Assembly (NCBI RefSeq): GCF_000463015.1
Contig: NC_022247.1
Location: 4,154,001-4,218,000, forward strand
From: Variovorax paradoxus B4
GTDB lineage: Bacteria; Pseudomonadota; Gammaproteobacteria; Burkholderiales; Burkholderiaceae_C
DNA: 64,000 nucleotides
Reading direction: 5' to 3'
In this document: positions 47,415-58,296 of the stretch, piece by piece
How the letters are laid out: the number at the start of each line of letters is the position of its first letter
Position numbering within the stretch: position 1 is the first letter of the stretch
Notes under the pieces: generated by a model
Databases searched by the model: none
What the model was told of the DNA's origin: nothing
What the model saw: the letters and a program-made list of their open reading frames with translations, nothing else
Position numbers and translations under genes: made by a program

Positions 47415-47834
47415 GTGACCGCACAGCCTTCTTCCTCATCCTCCTCTTCTTCCGTCACCACCGAAACCCTGGCCGCGTTCAGCGATGCATGGAACCGCCA
47501 CGACATCGACGCGCTGATGGGCTTCATGACCGAGGACTGCATCTTCCAGACCGCCGCCGGCCCCGACGCCTGCGGCACCCGCCACGTGGGCACTGAGGCG
47601 GTGCGCAAGGCCTTCGCGGCGGCATGGCAGGCGGTGCCCGATGCGCAGTGGACCGATGGCCGGCATTTCGTGCACGGCGATTTCGGCACCTCGCAGTGGA
47701 CCTTCACGGGCACCGCGGCCGACGGCAGCCGCATCGAGACCGACGGCATCGACGTCTTCACCTTCAGGGGCGGAAAGATCCACCTGAAGAACGTGTTCCG
47801 CAAGGCTCGCCCCAACCTGCCGGCGGCCCGCTAG
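47415..47834 (+). CDS. NTF2/SnoaL-like small protein
   Basis: This 139-aa protein has the SnoaL/NTF2 cone fold pattern (AFSDAWNRHDIDALMGFMTEDCIF, GTEAVRKAFAAAWQAVPDAQW, IDVFTFRGGKIHLKNVF). Such proteins are ligand-binding or act as isomerases or hydratases. The N-terminus has a Ser run (residues 5-13). It begins with GTG at 47415, as no ATG fits. It leads the operon of FAD oxidoreductase, ABC transporter and amidohydrolase. Its function is unknown. Confidence 0.78.
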   Translation: MTAQPSSSSSSSSVTTETLAAFSDAWNRHDIDALMGFMTEDCIFQTAAGPDACGTRHVGTEAVRKAFAAAWQAVPDAQWTDGRHFVHGDFGTSQWTFTGTAADGSRIETDGIDVFTFRGGKIHLKNVFRKARPNLPAAR

Positions 47835-47861
47835 GCCAGCCGTTCCGGGAGCCCCCGCATC

Positions 47862-49310
47862 ATGACCGTGTCCGGCACCGCTTCTTTCTCCGCCTCGCAA
47901 CCGCAGCCGCAGCCCGCGAGCCGGCCCTACGACCCGCGCTACGACCCGCTGGTCGCGCCCGATCCCGGCGCCGGCCGCGCCTACGCGCCCACCTGGTGGG
48001 TGGCCAGCGCCGGCACGCCGCCCGAAGACGACGGCCCGCTGCTGCGCGACATCGATGTCGACGTGGCCATCATCGGCTCCGGCGCCACCGGCATGTCGAC
48101 CGCGCTCTACCTGGCGCAGGAGCATGGCATCCAGGCCACGGTGCTCGAGGCCAACCAGGCGTCGTGGGGCTGCTCCAGCCGCAGCGGCGGCCAGGGGCAG
48201 AACGCCAGCGGCCGGCTCAAGCGCTCGCAGTGGATCCAGCGCTGGGGCCTCGACACCGCCAGGCGGCTCGACGCCGAGATCCGCGGCGGCTTCGAGAACT
48301 TCAAGCAGCTCACGACGCAGATCGACTGCGATGCCTTCGACGGCGGCCATCTCTATCTTGCGCACCGGCCCGAAAAGCTCGCGGTGCTCGAAGCCGAGGC
48401 GCGCGTGATGCGCGAGCAGTTCGGCTACGCCACGCGCATGCTGACGGCCGAAGAGGTGCGGCGCGACTACTGCGACGAACGCGAGGCGGCCGGCGCCATG
48501 TTCGAGCCCGAAGGCGTGGGCATCCACCCGCTGAAGTTCACCTTCGGCCTGATGCGCAAGGCCCGCGCGCTGGGCGTGAAGGTGCACACCTCGAGCCCCG
48601 TGCAGGGCTGGCAGACCATCGACGGCGTGCACCACCTGCAAACGCCCGGCGGCGTGGTGCGCGCGCGCCGCGTGGCCGTGTGCACCGGCGGCTACACCGG
48701 GCAGGCGCTGAGTCCGCTCCTGAAGAACCGCATCATGCCGATCCTCTCCAACTCGGTGGTCACGCGGCCGCTCACCGAGGCCGAGCTGCAGGCCACCAAC
48801 TTCAGGTCGCTGACCTTCCTGACCGACACGCGCACGCTGCGCTTCTACTACCGGCTGCTCAAGGGCAACCGGCTGCAGATCGGCAGCCGCAGCTCGGTGA
48901 GCGGCGCCGACGCCGAGCACCCGGTGCACCTGAAGCTGCTCACCGATGCCATCGCGCGCAAGTTTCCGCCGCTCGCGGGCATCCGCATCGACTACTCGTG
49001 GTGGGGCTGGGTCGACATGAGCCACGACATGATGCCGCGCATCACGCAGCCCGAGGCGGACAGGAAGATCTGGTATGCCGTGGGCTATGGCGGCAACGGC
49101 GTGTCGTTCTCGACCTGGGCCGGCAAGCGGCTGGCCGAGCGCGTGGCCGGCAAGGACACGGGCAAGGACGTGTTCGAGCTTCCGATCTACAAGTCGGCGC
49201 TGCCCTTCCCCAATGTGCTGGGGCTGGTGGAATCGCCCGCCTTCGCGCCGTTCCGCCGCATCGGCCAGCGCATGCTCTACAAGTGGTACTGGCTGCGCGA
49301 CGAGAAGTAA
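47862..49310 (+). CDS. FAD-dependent oxidoreductase (DAO/PuuB-like)
   Basis: This 482-aa flavoprotein is of the D-amino-acid-oxidase fold. After a Pro-rich start comes the FAD motif VDVAIIGSGATGMSTALYLAQ near residue 65, then SWGCSSRSGGQGQNASGR near 100, and a C-terminal GYGGNGVSFSTWAGKRLAE that closes the flavin site. The sequence resembles gamma-glutamylputrescine oxidase (PuuB) and related amine oxidases. It sits between the NTF2-like gene and an ABC transporter, so it probably oxidises the imported amine or amino-acid derivative. The substrate is not assignable. Confidence 0.83.
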   Translation: MTVSGTASFSASQPQPQPASRPYDPRYDPLVAPDPGAGRAYAPTWWVASAGTPPEDDGPLLRDIDVDVAIIGSGATGMSTALYLAQEHGIQATVLEANQASWGCSSRSGGQGQNASGRLKRSQWIQRWGLDTARRLDAEIRGGFENFKQLTTQIDCDAFDGGHLYLAHRPEKLAVLEAEARVMREQFGYATRMLTAEEVRRDYCDEREAAGAMFEPEGVGIHPLKFTFGLMRKARALGVKVHTSSPVQGWQTIDGVHHLQTPGGVVRARRVAVCTGGYTGQALSPLLKNRIMPILSNSVVTRPLTEAELQATNFRSLTFLTDTRTLRFYYRLLKGNRLQIGSRSSVSGADAEHPVHLKLLTDAIARKFPPLAGIRIDYSWWGWVDMSHDMMPRITQPEADRKIWYAVGYGGNGVSFSTWAGKRLAERVAGKDTGKDVFELPIYKSALPFPNVLGLVESPAFAPFRRIGQRMLYKWYWLRDEK

Positions 49311-49537
49311 GTAGCGTCGGCCGGCCGACGAGGCCGCGGGGTTGTGCGCGCGCGGTGCGCATTCACCGAAGTGGCGCATCGCACCGCCGCACAACGGGGC
49401 AAACCCGTGGCTTCTGGCCCTGCAGGTCGCGCGCGGCTGGCTCTTCGCGTGCACGGGGCAAGCGCCTATCTTCGAGCGCAAGGCCCACGGGCCGAATCAG
49501 TCCGCCTGCCTTGTGTCGAACTTCCAGAGGTCCTGTC

Positions 49538-51136
49538 ATGCCCCTTCTCCGCCTTACGCGCCGCGCCACCCTTGTCTCGGCCGCGCTGATGACCGCGAGC
49601 ACCCTGCTGCCGCTGCCCGCCTCCGCCGCCGAAGAGCCCAGGCGCGGCGGCACGCTGGTCATCGGCAGCACCCAGACGCCGCGGCACCTCAACGGCGCGG
49701 TGCAATCGGGCATTGCCACCGCCATGCCATCGACGCAGGTCTTCGCGAGCCCGCTGCGCTTCGACGACAAGTGGAACCCGCAGCCCTACCTGGCCGAATC
49801 GTGGAAGCTGGCCGACGACGCCAGGTCGCTCACGCTCAAGCTGCGCAAGGATGCCGTGTTCCATGACGGCAAGCCCATCACCTCGGCCGACGTGGCCTTC
49901 TCGGTCATGGCCATCAAGGCCAACCACCCTTTCGCCACCATGCTCGGCCCGGTCGAGAAGGTGGACACCCCGGACGCGTACACCGCCATCATCCGCATGA
50001 GCGTGCCGCACCCGGCCATCGTGCTGGCGATGTCGCCCGCGCTGTGCCCGATTCTTCCCAAGCACATCTACGGCGACGGACAGGACCTGAAGAACCATCC
50101 GCGCAACACCACCGACGTGATCGGCTCGGGCCCGTTCCGCGTAACCGAGTTCAAGCCCTCGCAGCGCATCGTGCTGGAGCGCTTCTACAAATTCTTCCTG
50201 CCCGGCAAGCCGTACCTCGACAAGGTGATCTTCAACGTCACGCCCGACATGGCCAGTCTGGTGCTGGGCCTGGAGCGCGGCGACGTCCAGATGCTGCCCT
50301 TTGCCACGCTGCCCACCGACCTCAAGCGCCTGGCCAACGACCCGAAGGTGTCGCTCACCTCCAAGGGCTACGACGGCATCGGCCCGCTCAACTGGCTGGC
50401 CTTCAACACCGCGAAAAAGCCGCTGTCCGACGTCCAGGTGCGCAAGGCCATTGCCACGTCCATCGACAAGAACTTCATCACCAAGGCGCTGATGGGCGGC
50501 TTTGCCACGGTGTCCGACGGCCCGCTGGTGGCGAGCAGCCCCTTTGCCGTGCCCGACCTGGTGCGCTACCCGCTCGACCTGAAGAAGGCGGCAGAGATGC
50601 TCGACGCCGCGGGCTACAAAGCCGGCGCCGGCGGCGAGCGCTTCAAACTCACCATCGACTACCTGCCCGGCGGCGACGACCAGCAGAAGAACGTGGCCGA
50701 GTACATCCGCGGCCAGCTCAAGAAGGTGGGCATCGCGGTGGAGGTGCGCGCCTCGGCCGACTTCCCGGCCTGGGCCAAGCGCCTGGCCTCGCACGACTTC
50801 GACATGTCGATGGACCTGGTGTTCAACTGGGGCGACCCGATCATCGGCGTGCACCGCACCTACCTGTCGACCAACATCAAGCCCATCGTGTGGACCAACA
50901 CGCAGTCCTACGCCAACCCGAAGGTCGACGAGCTCCTGAACACCGCCGGCAGCCTGGCCGACCCGACCCAGCGCAAGGCCTACTACGCCACGTTCCAGAA
51001 GATCGTGACGGACGAGCTGCCGATCGAGTTCATCAACCAGGTGCCCTACCACACCATCGCCAGCAAGAAGGTGGGCAACGTGCCGACCACCATCTGGGGG
51101 CCGCTGTCGCCGCTGGACGAGGTCTACCTCAAGTAA
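49538..51136 (+). CDS. ABC transporter substrate-binding protein, family 5 (dipeptide type)
   Basis: This 532-aa periplasmic binding protein has a signal peptide (LTRRATLVSAALM ... PASAAEE, cleavage near residue 30). Family-5 motifs are PRRGGTLVIGSTQTPRHLN, PYLAESWKLADDARSLTLKLRKDAVFHDGKP (residues near 80-115) and SGPFRVTEFKPSQRIVLERF. This family binds oligopeptides, nickel, opines or other amines. The ATG at 49538 follows an AGAGG site. It opens a five-gene transporter set. The 227 bases before it (49311-49537) hold no gene and may carry the promoter. Confidence 0.88.
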   Translation: MPLLRLTRRATLVSAALMTASTLLPLPASAAEEPRRGGTLVIGSTQTPRHLNGAVQSGIATAMPSTQVFASPLRFDDKWNPQPYLAESWKLADDARSLTLKLRKDAVFHDGKPITSADVAFSVMAIKANHPFATMLGPVEKVDTPDAYTAIIRMSVPHPAIVLAMSPALCPILPKHIYGDGQDLKNHPRNTTDVIGSGPFRVTEFKPSQRIVLERFYKFFLPGKPYLDKVIFNVTPDMASLVLGLERGDVQMLPFATLPTDLKRLANDPKVSLTSKGYDGIGPLNWLAFNTAKKPLSDVQVRKAIATSIDKNFITKALMGGFATVSDGPLVASSPFAVPDLVRYPLDLKKAAEMLDAAGYKAGAGGERFKLTIDYLPGGDDQQKNVAEYIRGQLKKVGIAVEVRASADFPAWAKRLASHDFDMSMDLVFNWGDPIIGVHRTYLSTNIKPIVWTNTQSYANPKVDELLNTAGSLADPTQRKAYYATFQKIVTDELPIEFINQVPYHTIASKKVGNVPTTIWGPLSPLDEVYLK

Positions 51137-51147
51137 GGCGGCACGAC

Positions 51148-52122
51148 ATGGGCACATTGCGCTATGCCGCCTCGCGACTGCTCCAGGCCCTGGGCCTGGT
51201 GCTCGCGGTGGTGGTGCTCAACTTCGTGCTGGTGCACGCGGCACCGGGCGACCCGGTCGAAACCATTGCCGGCGCCAGCGGCGGCATGTCGCCCGAGCTG
51301 ATGGCGCAGCTGCGCACGCAGTACGGGCTCGACGAGTCGCTGCCGGTGCAGCTGGGCGTGTACCTCGGCAAGGTGGCGCGGGGCGACCTGGGGTACTCGT
51401 ACTTCTTCAACCTGCCCGTGACAAGCATGATTGCCGAGCGCGTGCCGGCCACGCTGCTGCTGGTGCTGAGTTCGGTGTTGCTGGCCTTCTTCGTCGGCAC
51501 CGCGCTGGGCGTGCTGTCGTCGCGCAAGCCGAATGGCTGGCTGTCGCAGTTCATCACGGTGCTGTCGCTGGTGGGCTTTGCGGCACCGGTGTTCTGGCTC
51601 GGGATCATGCTGGTGATCCTGCTGGCCTCGGTGTTCCCCATTCTTCCGGTGGCGGGCCTGCGCGCCATCGACTCGACCGGCGGCGGCCTCAAGGACGTGC
51701 TCGACGTGGCGCATCACTTGGTGCTGCCCACGCTCACGCTGAGCCTGGTGTATCTCGCGCAGTACAGCCGGCTCGCGCGCTCGTCGATGCTCGACGTGCT
51801 GGGCTCCGACTTCATCCGCACCGCGCGCGCCAAGGGCCTGGCCGACCGCGTGGTGCTCTACAAGCATGCGCTGCGCAATGCGCTGCTGCCGGTGGTCACG
51901 GTGCTGGGCCTGCAGTTCGGCAACGTGCTGGCCGGCGCGATCCTGGTGGAGACGGTGTTCAACTGGCCGGGCCTCGGCCGGCTGGCCTTCGAGTCGGTGC
52001 TGCGGCGCGACTACCCGACCATCCTCGGCGTGCTGCTGTTCTCCTCGGTGGTGGTGGTGGTGATGAACCAGCTCACCGACCTGTGCTATCGCTTCATCGA
52101 TCCGCGGATCAAGGCCTCATGA
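51148..52122 (+). CDS. DppB-like ABC permease
   Basis: This 324-aa inner-membrane permease of the dipeptide/oligopeptide family has six transmembrane helices and the family opening YAASRLLQALGLVLAVVVLNFVLVHAAPGDP (residues 5-35). The EAA-type loop is RTARAKGLADRVVLYKHALRNALLPVVTV near 230. It follows the binding protein by 11 bases and overlaps the second permease (ATGA). Confidence 0.9.
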   Translation: MGTLRYAASRLLQALGLVLAVVVLNFVLVHAAPGDPVETIAGASGGMSPELMAQLRTQYGLDESLPVQLGVYLGKVARGDLGYSYFFNLPVTSMIAERVPATLLLVLSSVLLAFFVGTALGVLSSRKPNGWLSQFITVLSLVGFAAPVFWLGIMLVILLASVFPILPVAGLRAIDSTGGGLKDVLDVAHHLVLPTLTLSLVYLAQYSRLARSSMLDVLGSDFIRTARAKGLADRVVLYKHALRNALLPVVTVLGLQFGNVLAGAILVETVFNWPGLGRLAFESVLRRDYPTILGVLLFSSVVVVVMNQLTDLCYRFIDPRIKAS

Positions 52123-53017
52123 ACAAGCTCGCAACGCTGCCTTCCGTTTCTGCCGCACCTGCCGGGCCGGCCCTGCGCGTCGAGCACCCCGGCATGGAGG
52201 CGATGCGCATGTTCCTGCGCAATCCCGCGGCCATTGCGGGCATGGCGATGCTGCTCGCGATGCTGGCGGTGGCCATCGCCGGGCCCTGGCTCCATCCGGC
52301 CGACCCCTTCGAGATCAAGGCCGCGCCGCTCACGCCGCCTTTCAGCGAGGAGGCCTGGCTCGGCACCGACTACCTCGGCCGCGACGTGCTCACGACATTG
52401 ATCTACGGCGGGCGCGCCACGCTGCTGGTGGGCGCGGTGGCCGCGCTGCTGTCGGTGCTGATCGGCATCACGCTGGGTGCCTTCGCGGGCTACTACGGCG
52501 GCAAGGTCGACGCGGCGCTGATGAAGGTGACGGAGTTCTTCCAGGTGCTGCCCGCGCTGCTGTTCGCGATGGTGGTGGTCACGCTGTTCTCGCCCACGCT
52601 GGTGACGGTCACGCTGGCCATCGGCATCGTGAGCTGGACCGGCACCGCACGGCTCACGCGCGCCGAGTTCATGAAATACCGCGGCCTGGAGTTCGTGCGC
52701 GCCGAGCGGGCCATCGGCGCGCGCGACGCCCGCATCATCTGGAAGGTGATCCTTCCCAACGCGCTGCCGCCGCTGGTGGTGTCGGCCACGCTGGCCGTGG
52801 GCGCGGCCATCCTGTTCGAGGCGGGGCTGTCGTTCCTCGGCCTGGGCGACCCGAACCAGATGAGCTGGGGCCTGATGATCGGCTCCAGCCGGCAGTACGT
52901 GCTGTCGTGCTGGTGGGCGGTGGCCTTTCCCGGCGCGGCCATCTTCGTCACCGTGCTGGCCGTGAGCCTGATCGGCGACGGGCTCAACGACGCCCTCAAC
53001 CCCAAGCTGAGGGAAAG

Positions 53018-53021
<4 letters not shown>
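52119..53021 (+). CDS. DppC-like ABC permease
   Basis: This 300-aa second permease pairs with the DppB-like protein. The family features are [29 protein letters not shown] near residue 85 and an EAA loop [30 protein letters not shown] near 200. It starts with an ATG overlapping the previous stop, and its own stop overlaps the next ATG, as throughout this operon. Confidence 0.9.
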
Positions 53022-54069
<1,048 letters not shown>

Positions 54070-54073
<4 letters not shown>

Positions 54074-55107
54074 CATTCATCGGCAAGACCGACACGCTGC
54101 TCTCGGTCGAGGATCTCAAGGTGCACTTCGCACGCGGCAAGGCACGCTGGGGCAAGCCCGCGGAAGTGGTGAAGGCGGTGGACGGTGTCTCGTTCGAGAT
54201 CCGCCGCGGCACCACGCTGGCGGTGGTGGGCGAATCAGGCTCGGGCAAGACCACGACCGCGCTCGCGGTGATGCGGCTTTCGCCCGTCACCTCGGGCCGC
54301 ATGCGCCTGGGCGGCACCGACCTGGGTGCGCTGCAGGGCGAGGCGCTGCGGCAGGCGCGCACGCGCATGCAGATCATTTTCCAGGACCCGTTCTCCTCGC
54401 TGAACCCGCGCGAGCGCGCCGGTGCCACGGTGCGCGCCCCGCTCGAGCTGATGCAGGTGGGCACGCCCGAAGAGCGCACGCGCCGCGTGGCCGAGCTCTT
54501 CGAGGCCGTGGGCCTGCGGCCCGAGCAGCAGCACCTGTTCCCGCACCAGTTCTCTGGCGGGCAGCGCCAGCGCATCAACATTGCGCGCGCGCTGGCCACC
54601 AACCCGGAGCTGGTGGTGTGCGACGAGCCGGTGTCGGCACTGGACATCGCGATCCGGGCGCAGATACTGAACCTGCTGGTGCGGCTGCAGCGCGAGCTGG
54701 GGCTGAGCTACCTTTTCATCTCGCACGACATGGCGGTGGTAGAGCACATCTGCGACGACATCGCCGTGATGTACCTCGGCCAGATCGTGGAGCGCGCGCC
54801 GCGGCGCAGCTTCTTCGCGCGGCCGCTGCACCCCTACAGCGTGGCGCTGATGTCGGCCGTGCCGACCGTGGGCGGCGGCCGCCGCCGCGCCGCCAGCCGC
54901 ATCAAGCTCTCGGGCGATCCGCCGAGCCCGATCAATCCGCCGCCCGGCTGCCGCTTTGCCGGCCGCTGTCCCGTGGCCGAGCCGGCCTGCGCGGCCGAGC
55001 TGCCGCCGCTGCGCGAAGTGGCGCCCGATCATTGGGTACGCTGCAGGCGTGTCGACATCGTCGACGGCATGGCCCTTCCTCCTCTTTCGGTTCCCGACCT
55101 GCCATGA
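54070..55107 (+). CDS. DppF-like ABC ATPase
   Basis: This 345-aa partner ATPase has Walker A GESGSGKTTTA near residue 57, IFQDPFSSLNPRERAG, signature FSGGQRQRINIARAL, Walker B LVVCDEPVSALDIAIRAQI and switch His in FISHDMAVVEH. The C-terminal oligopeptide-type region has INPPPGCRFAGRCPVAEPAC with three cysteines. It overlaps the previous gene and the amidohydrolase that follows. Confidence 0.9.
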
Positions 55108-56780
55108 GTACCCACATCACCACCGTCTACCCCGCGCGCAAGATCATCACCATGAACCCGATGCAGCCGCACGCCACGCACGTGGCGGTGCGCGACGGCC
55201 GCGTGCTGGCCGTGGGCACGCTCGCGGACATGCGGGCCTGGGGCGCATTCGTGCTCGACGAGCGCTTTGCCGGCCAGGTGCTGATGCCGGGCCTGGTCGA
55301 GGGCCACTGCCACCTGAAGGAAGGCAGCATGTGGGACTGGACGTACCTCGGCTGGTTCGACCGGCGCGACCCCGAAGGCAAGGTGTGGAGCGGCCTGCGC
55401 TCGATGGACGACGTGGTGGCGCGCCTTTGCGAAGTTGCCGCGCAGATGTCGGCCGAAGGCATCCCCGACACCGAGCCGCTGATCGCCTGGGGCTTCGACC
55501 CCATCTACTTCGGCGGCGAGCGCATGACGGTGGCGCACGTCGACCGTGCCAGTGCCACGCGGCCGGCGGTCATCGGCCACGCCAACGGCCACCTGATGAA
55601 CGTCAACAGCGCCATGCTGCGCATCGCCGGGATCACGCGCGACAACGAGGTCGAGGGTGTGGTCAAGTTCGCTGCCGGCGAGATGGCGGGCGAGCCCACC
55701 GGCGAGCTGCAGGAGCCGGCCGCGATGTTCCTGGTGCTGCGCAGGATCGGCAATGCCGGCCTGCTCGCACCGATGACCGAGGCCGGCGTGCGCTCCTTCG
55801 CCCGCCTGGCCTGCATGCAAGGCGTGACGACCGCGACCGACCTCGTCAACAAGCTCAGCGACGAAGACTGCGGCGTGCTCGAGAGCGCGACGCGCGACGA
55901 GGGCTTCGGCGTGCGCATCCTGCCGGCTTTCCAGGCCTTCCATGGCACGCACGGCGCGGCACTGGGCGCCGAGCATGTGAGGGCCCTGGTGCCGCGCAGC
56001 ACCGACCGGCTGCGCTACGGCCTGGTGAAGATGATGCTCGACGGTTCGATCCAGGGCTTCTCGGCGCGGCTGCGCTGGCCGGGGCATTTCAACGGCGCGC
56101 CCAACGGCATCTGGGTGACGGCACCCGCGCAGTACGAGGCCGACTTCGAGACCTATCACCGCGCGGGGCTCACCATCCACACGCACACCAACGGCGACGA
56201 GGCGAGCGAGGTGGCCATCGACGCCATCGAGCGCGTGCTGGCGCGCGCGCCGCGCCCCGACCACCGCCACACGCTGCAGCACGGCCAGATGATCGATGCG
56301 CCGCTGTTCCGGCGCATGGCATCGCTCGGCCTCAGCGCGAACCTCTTCGCCAACCACATCTGGTACTGGGGCGACCAGCACTACGAAATGACCATGGGCC
56401 CCGACCGCGCGAACCGGCTCGATGCCTGCGGCAGCGCGCTGGCGGCCGGCGTGCCGCTGGCCATCCATTCCGATGCGCCGGTCACGCCGCTCGGGCCGCT
56501 CTTCACTGCCTGGTGCGCCGTGAACCGCATCACGCCCAAGGGCCGGCTGCTCGGCGAATCGGAGCGCATCACGGTGCCGCAGGCGCTGCACGCGATCACG
56601 CTCGGCGCGGCCTGGACGCTGAAGCTCGACGGCGAGATCGGCAGCATCGAATGCGGCAAGCGCGCCGACTTCTGCGTGCTGGAAGACGATCCTCTGGAGA
56701 TGGACCCGATGGCGCTGAAGGATGCGCGCGTGTGGGGCACGGTGCTGTCGGGCCGGGTATTCGAGGCGAAGAAAAATTGA
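55104..56780 (+). CDS. Metal-dependent amidohydrolase (amidohydrolase-3/YtcJ-like)
   Basis: This 558-aa hydrolase is of the amidohydrolase superfamily. It has the N-terminal composite beta-sandwich, the metal motif VLMPGLVEGHCHLKEG near residue 60, HTHTNGDEASEVAIDAIE near 355, HGQMIDAPLF near 393, and the C-terminal Asp in IHSDAPVTPLGP near 455. There is no signal peptide. It overlaps the ABC ATPase, so transport and hydrolysis of one compound are coupled; an N-acyl or amide substrate processed with the FAD oxidoreductase is plausible. The exact substrate is unknown. Confidence 0.85.
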   Translation: MSTHITTVYPARKIITMNPMQPHATHVAVRDGRVLAVGTLADMRAWGAFVLDERFAGQVLMPGLVEGHCHLKEGSMWDWTYLGWFDRRDPEGKVWSGLRSMDDVVARLCEVAAQMSAEGIPDTEPLIAWGFDPIYFGGERMTVAHVDRASATRPAVIGHANGHLMNVNSAMLRIAGITRDNEVEGVVKFAAGEMAGEPTGELQEPAAMFLVLRRIGNAGLLAPMTEAGVRSFARLACMQGVTTATDLVNKLSDEDCGVLESATRDEGFGVRILPAFQAFHGTHGAALGAEHVRALVPRSTDRLRYGLVKMMLDGSIQGFSARLRWPGHFNGAPNGIWVTAPAQYEADFETYHRAGLTIHTHTNGDEASEVAIDAIERVLARAPRPDHRHTLQHGQMIDAPLFRRMASLGLSANLFANHIWYWGDQHYEMTMGPDRANRLDACGSALAAGVPLAIHSDAPVTPLGPLFTAWCAVNRITPKGRLLGESERITVPQALHAITLGAAWTLKLDGEIGSIECGKRADFCVLEDDPLEMDPMALKDARVWGTVLSGRVFEAKKN

Positions 56781-56787
56781 GCCCCGC

Positions 56788-57753
56788 GTGACGCAGGAAA
56801 AGAAACGCTTGCCGCTCACCGTCATCGGCGGCTTCCTGGGCGCGGGCAAGACCACGCTGCTCAACCGCTGGCTGCGCGAGGCGCAGGGCCTGCGCATCGC
56901 GGCGCTGGTGAACGATTTCGGCGCGCTCAACATCGATGCCGAACTGGTCGCCGCCACGCACGGCGAGACGCTCGCCCTGACCAATGGCTGCGTGTGCTGC
57001 CAGATCGGAGACGACCTGGGCCGCGCGCTGGTGCAGGTCATCGAGTCGGCCACGCCCTTCGATGCGGTGGTGATCGAGGCCAGCGGCGTTTCCGACCCGT
57101 GGCGCATTGCGCAGATCGGCATGGCCGCGCCCGAGCTGAGCCTCGAAGGCGTGATCGTGCTGGTCGATGCCGCCGCGGCGGTGCAGCAGGCGCACGACGT
57201 GCTGCTGGCGGACACGCTGGCGCGGCAGGTGAAATCCGCCGACCTCGTGGTGCTCAACAAGGCCGACCTCGCAGACGCCGCCGCACTTGCGGAAGCGAAC
57301 GCGTGGGCCGAGGCCACCGCGCCCGGCACGCCGCGCATCGAAGCCACCCAGTCGGCGGTGCCGCTCGCGCTGCTGTCGGGCCTGCCGCTGCCGGCCGCCG
57401 GCCGCGAGCCCTGCGCAAGCGGGTGCGAACGCGACCACGATCACGCCCATCACCACGCCTCCGACCACGGCGCGATGTTCCAGACCTGGAGCGCACAGCC
57501 CGCGGCCGCCATTCCCGCCGAGCTGCTGCGCGCGTGGCTGCGCGACATGCCGCCAGGCGTGCTGCGGCTCAAGGGCCTGCTGCGCACCGGCCAAGGCGCG
57601 GGCGGCGACGAATGGTCCGAGATCCAGTTCGCCGGCCGCCATGGCTCGCTGCGCAAGGCAAGGCCGCCGCGGGGCGCACGCGCCGGCGTGGTCGCCATCG
57701 GCCTGCGGCGTCGATTGCCCGTGCAGGCACTGGAGCAATTCTTCGCGCGCTGA
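56788..57753 (+). CDS. CobW/COG0523-family (G3E) GTPase, putative metallochaperone
   Basis: This 321-aa G3E GTPase has Walker A GGFLGAGKTTLLN near residue 14, the metal-binding CxCC motif NGCVCCQIGDDL near 70, EASGVSDPWRI near 100 and the guanine motif NKAD near 155. A His-rich stretch (HDHAHHHASDHG near 215-226) and a C-terminal CobW domain follow. Such proteins deliver metals, often Zn. The GTG start at 56788 is seven bases after the amidohydrolase stop, suggesting service to that metalloenzyme. A general Zn-homeostasis or nitrile-hydratase-type role is the alternative. Confidence 0.86.
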   Translation: MTQEKKRLPLTVIGGFLGAGKTTLLNRWLREAQGLRIAALVNDFGALNIDAELVAATHGETLALTNGCVCCQIGDDLGRALVQVIESATPFDAVVIEASGVSDPWRIAQIGMAAPELSLEGVIVLVDAAAAVQQAHDVLLADTLARQVKSADLVVLNKADLADAAALAEANAWAEATAPGTPRIEATQSAVPLALLSGLPLPAAGREPCASGCERDHDHAHHHASDHGAMFQTWSAQPAAAIPAELLRAWLRDMPPGVLRLKGLLRTGQGAGGDEWSEIQFAGRHGSLRKARPPRGARAGVVAIGLRRRLPVQALEQFFAR

Positions 57754-57804
57754 GCCGGGCCGTGTTGCAATCGCATGTTTTTTCAACGTGCAGGCAACCG
57801 ACGC

Positions 57805-58269
57805 ATGACGACCTCTTCCCTCCTGATTCGCCCCCCGGCGCCCGATGACTACGCGGCATGGAAGCCGCTATGGGACGGCTACAACGCCTTCTACAAGCGC
57901 GAAGGCCCCACCGCCCTGCCCGACGAGATCACGCGGGTGACCTGGCAGCGCTTCTTCGATGCCTACGAGCCGGTGCACGCGCTGGTGGCCGAGCGCGACG
58001 GCCAGCTGGTGGGCCTCACCCACTATCTCTTTCACCGCAGCACCACGCGCATCGAGCCGAACTGCTACCTGCAGGACCTGTTCACGCTGCCTTCGGAGCG
58101 CGGCCGGGGCGTGGGGCGGCAACTGATCGAAGGCGTCTGCGCGCACGTGAAGGGCGTGGGCGCACACCGCGTGTACTGGCAGACGCAGGTGACCAACACC
58201 GCCGGGCGCGCGCTCTACGACAAGGTTGCCACGCACGATGGGTTCATCGTGTACAGCACCTTCGTCTGA
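57805..58269 (+). CDS. GNAT-family N-acetyltransferase
   Basis: This 154-aa acetyltransferase has the acetyl-CoA motif LYTLPSERGRGVGRQLIEG-like region (LFTLPSERGRGVGRQL near residue 92) and the C-terminal VYWQTQVTNTAGRALYDKVA segment. GNAT enzymes acetylate amines. The ATG at 57805 is preferred over an in-frame ATG 30 bases earlier. It ends 27 bases from the convergent small secreted protein. The target amine is unknown; it may belong to the preceding amine/amide operon. Confidence 0.85.
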   Translation: MTTSSLLIRPPAPDDYAAWKPLWDGYNAFYKREGPTALPDEITRVTWQRFFDAYEPVHALVAERDGQLVGLTHYLFHRSTTRIEPNCYLQDLFTLPSERGRGVGRQLIEGVCAHVKGVGAHRVYWQTQVTNTAGRALYDKVATHDGFIVYSTFV

Positions 58270-58296
58270 ACATCTGCTGAAGAAGATCGGTCCTGA

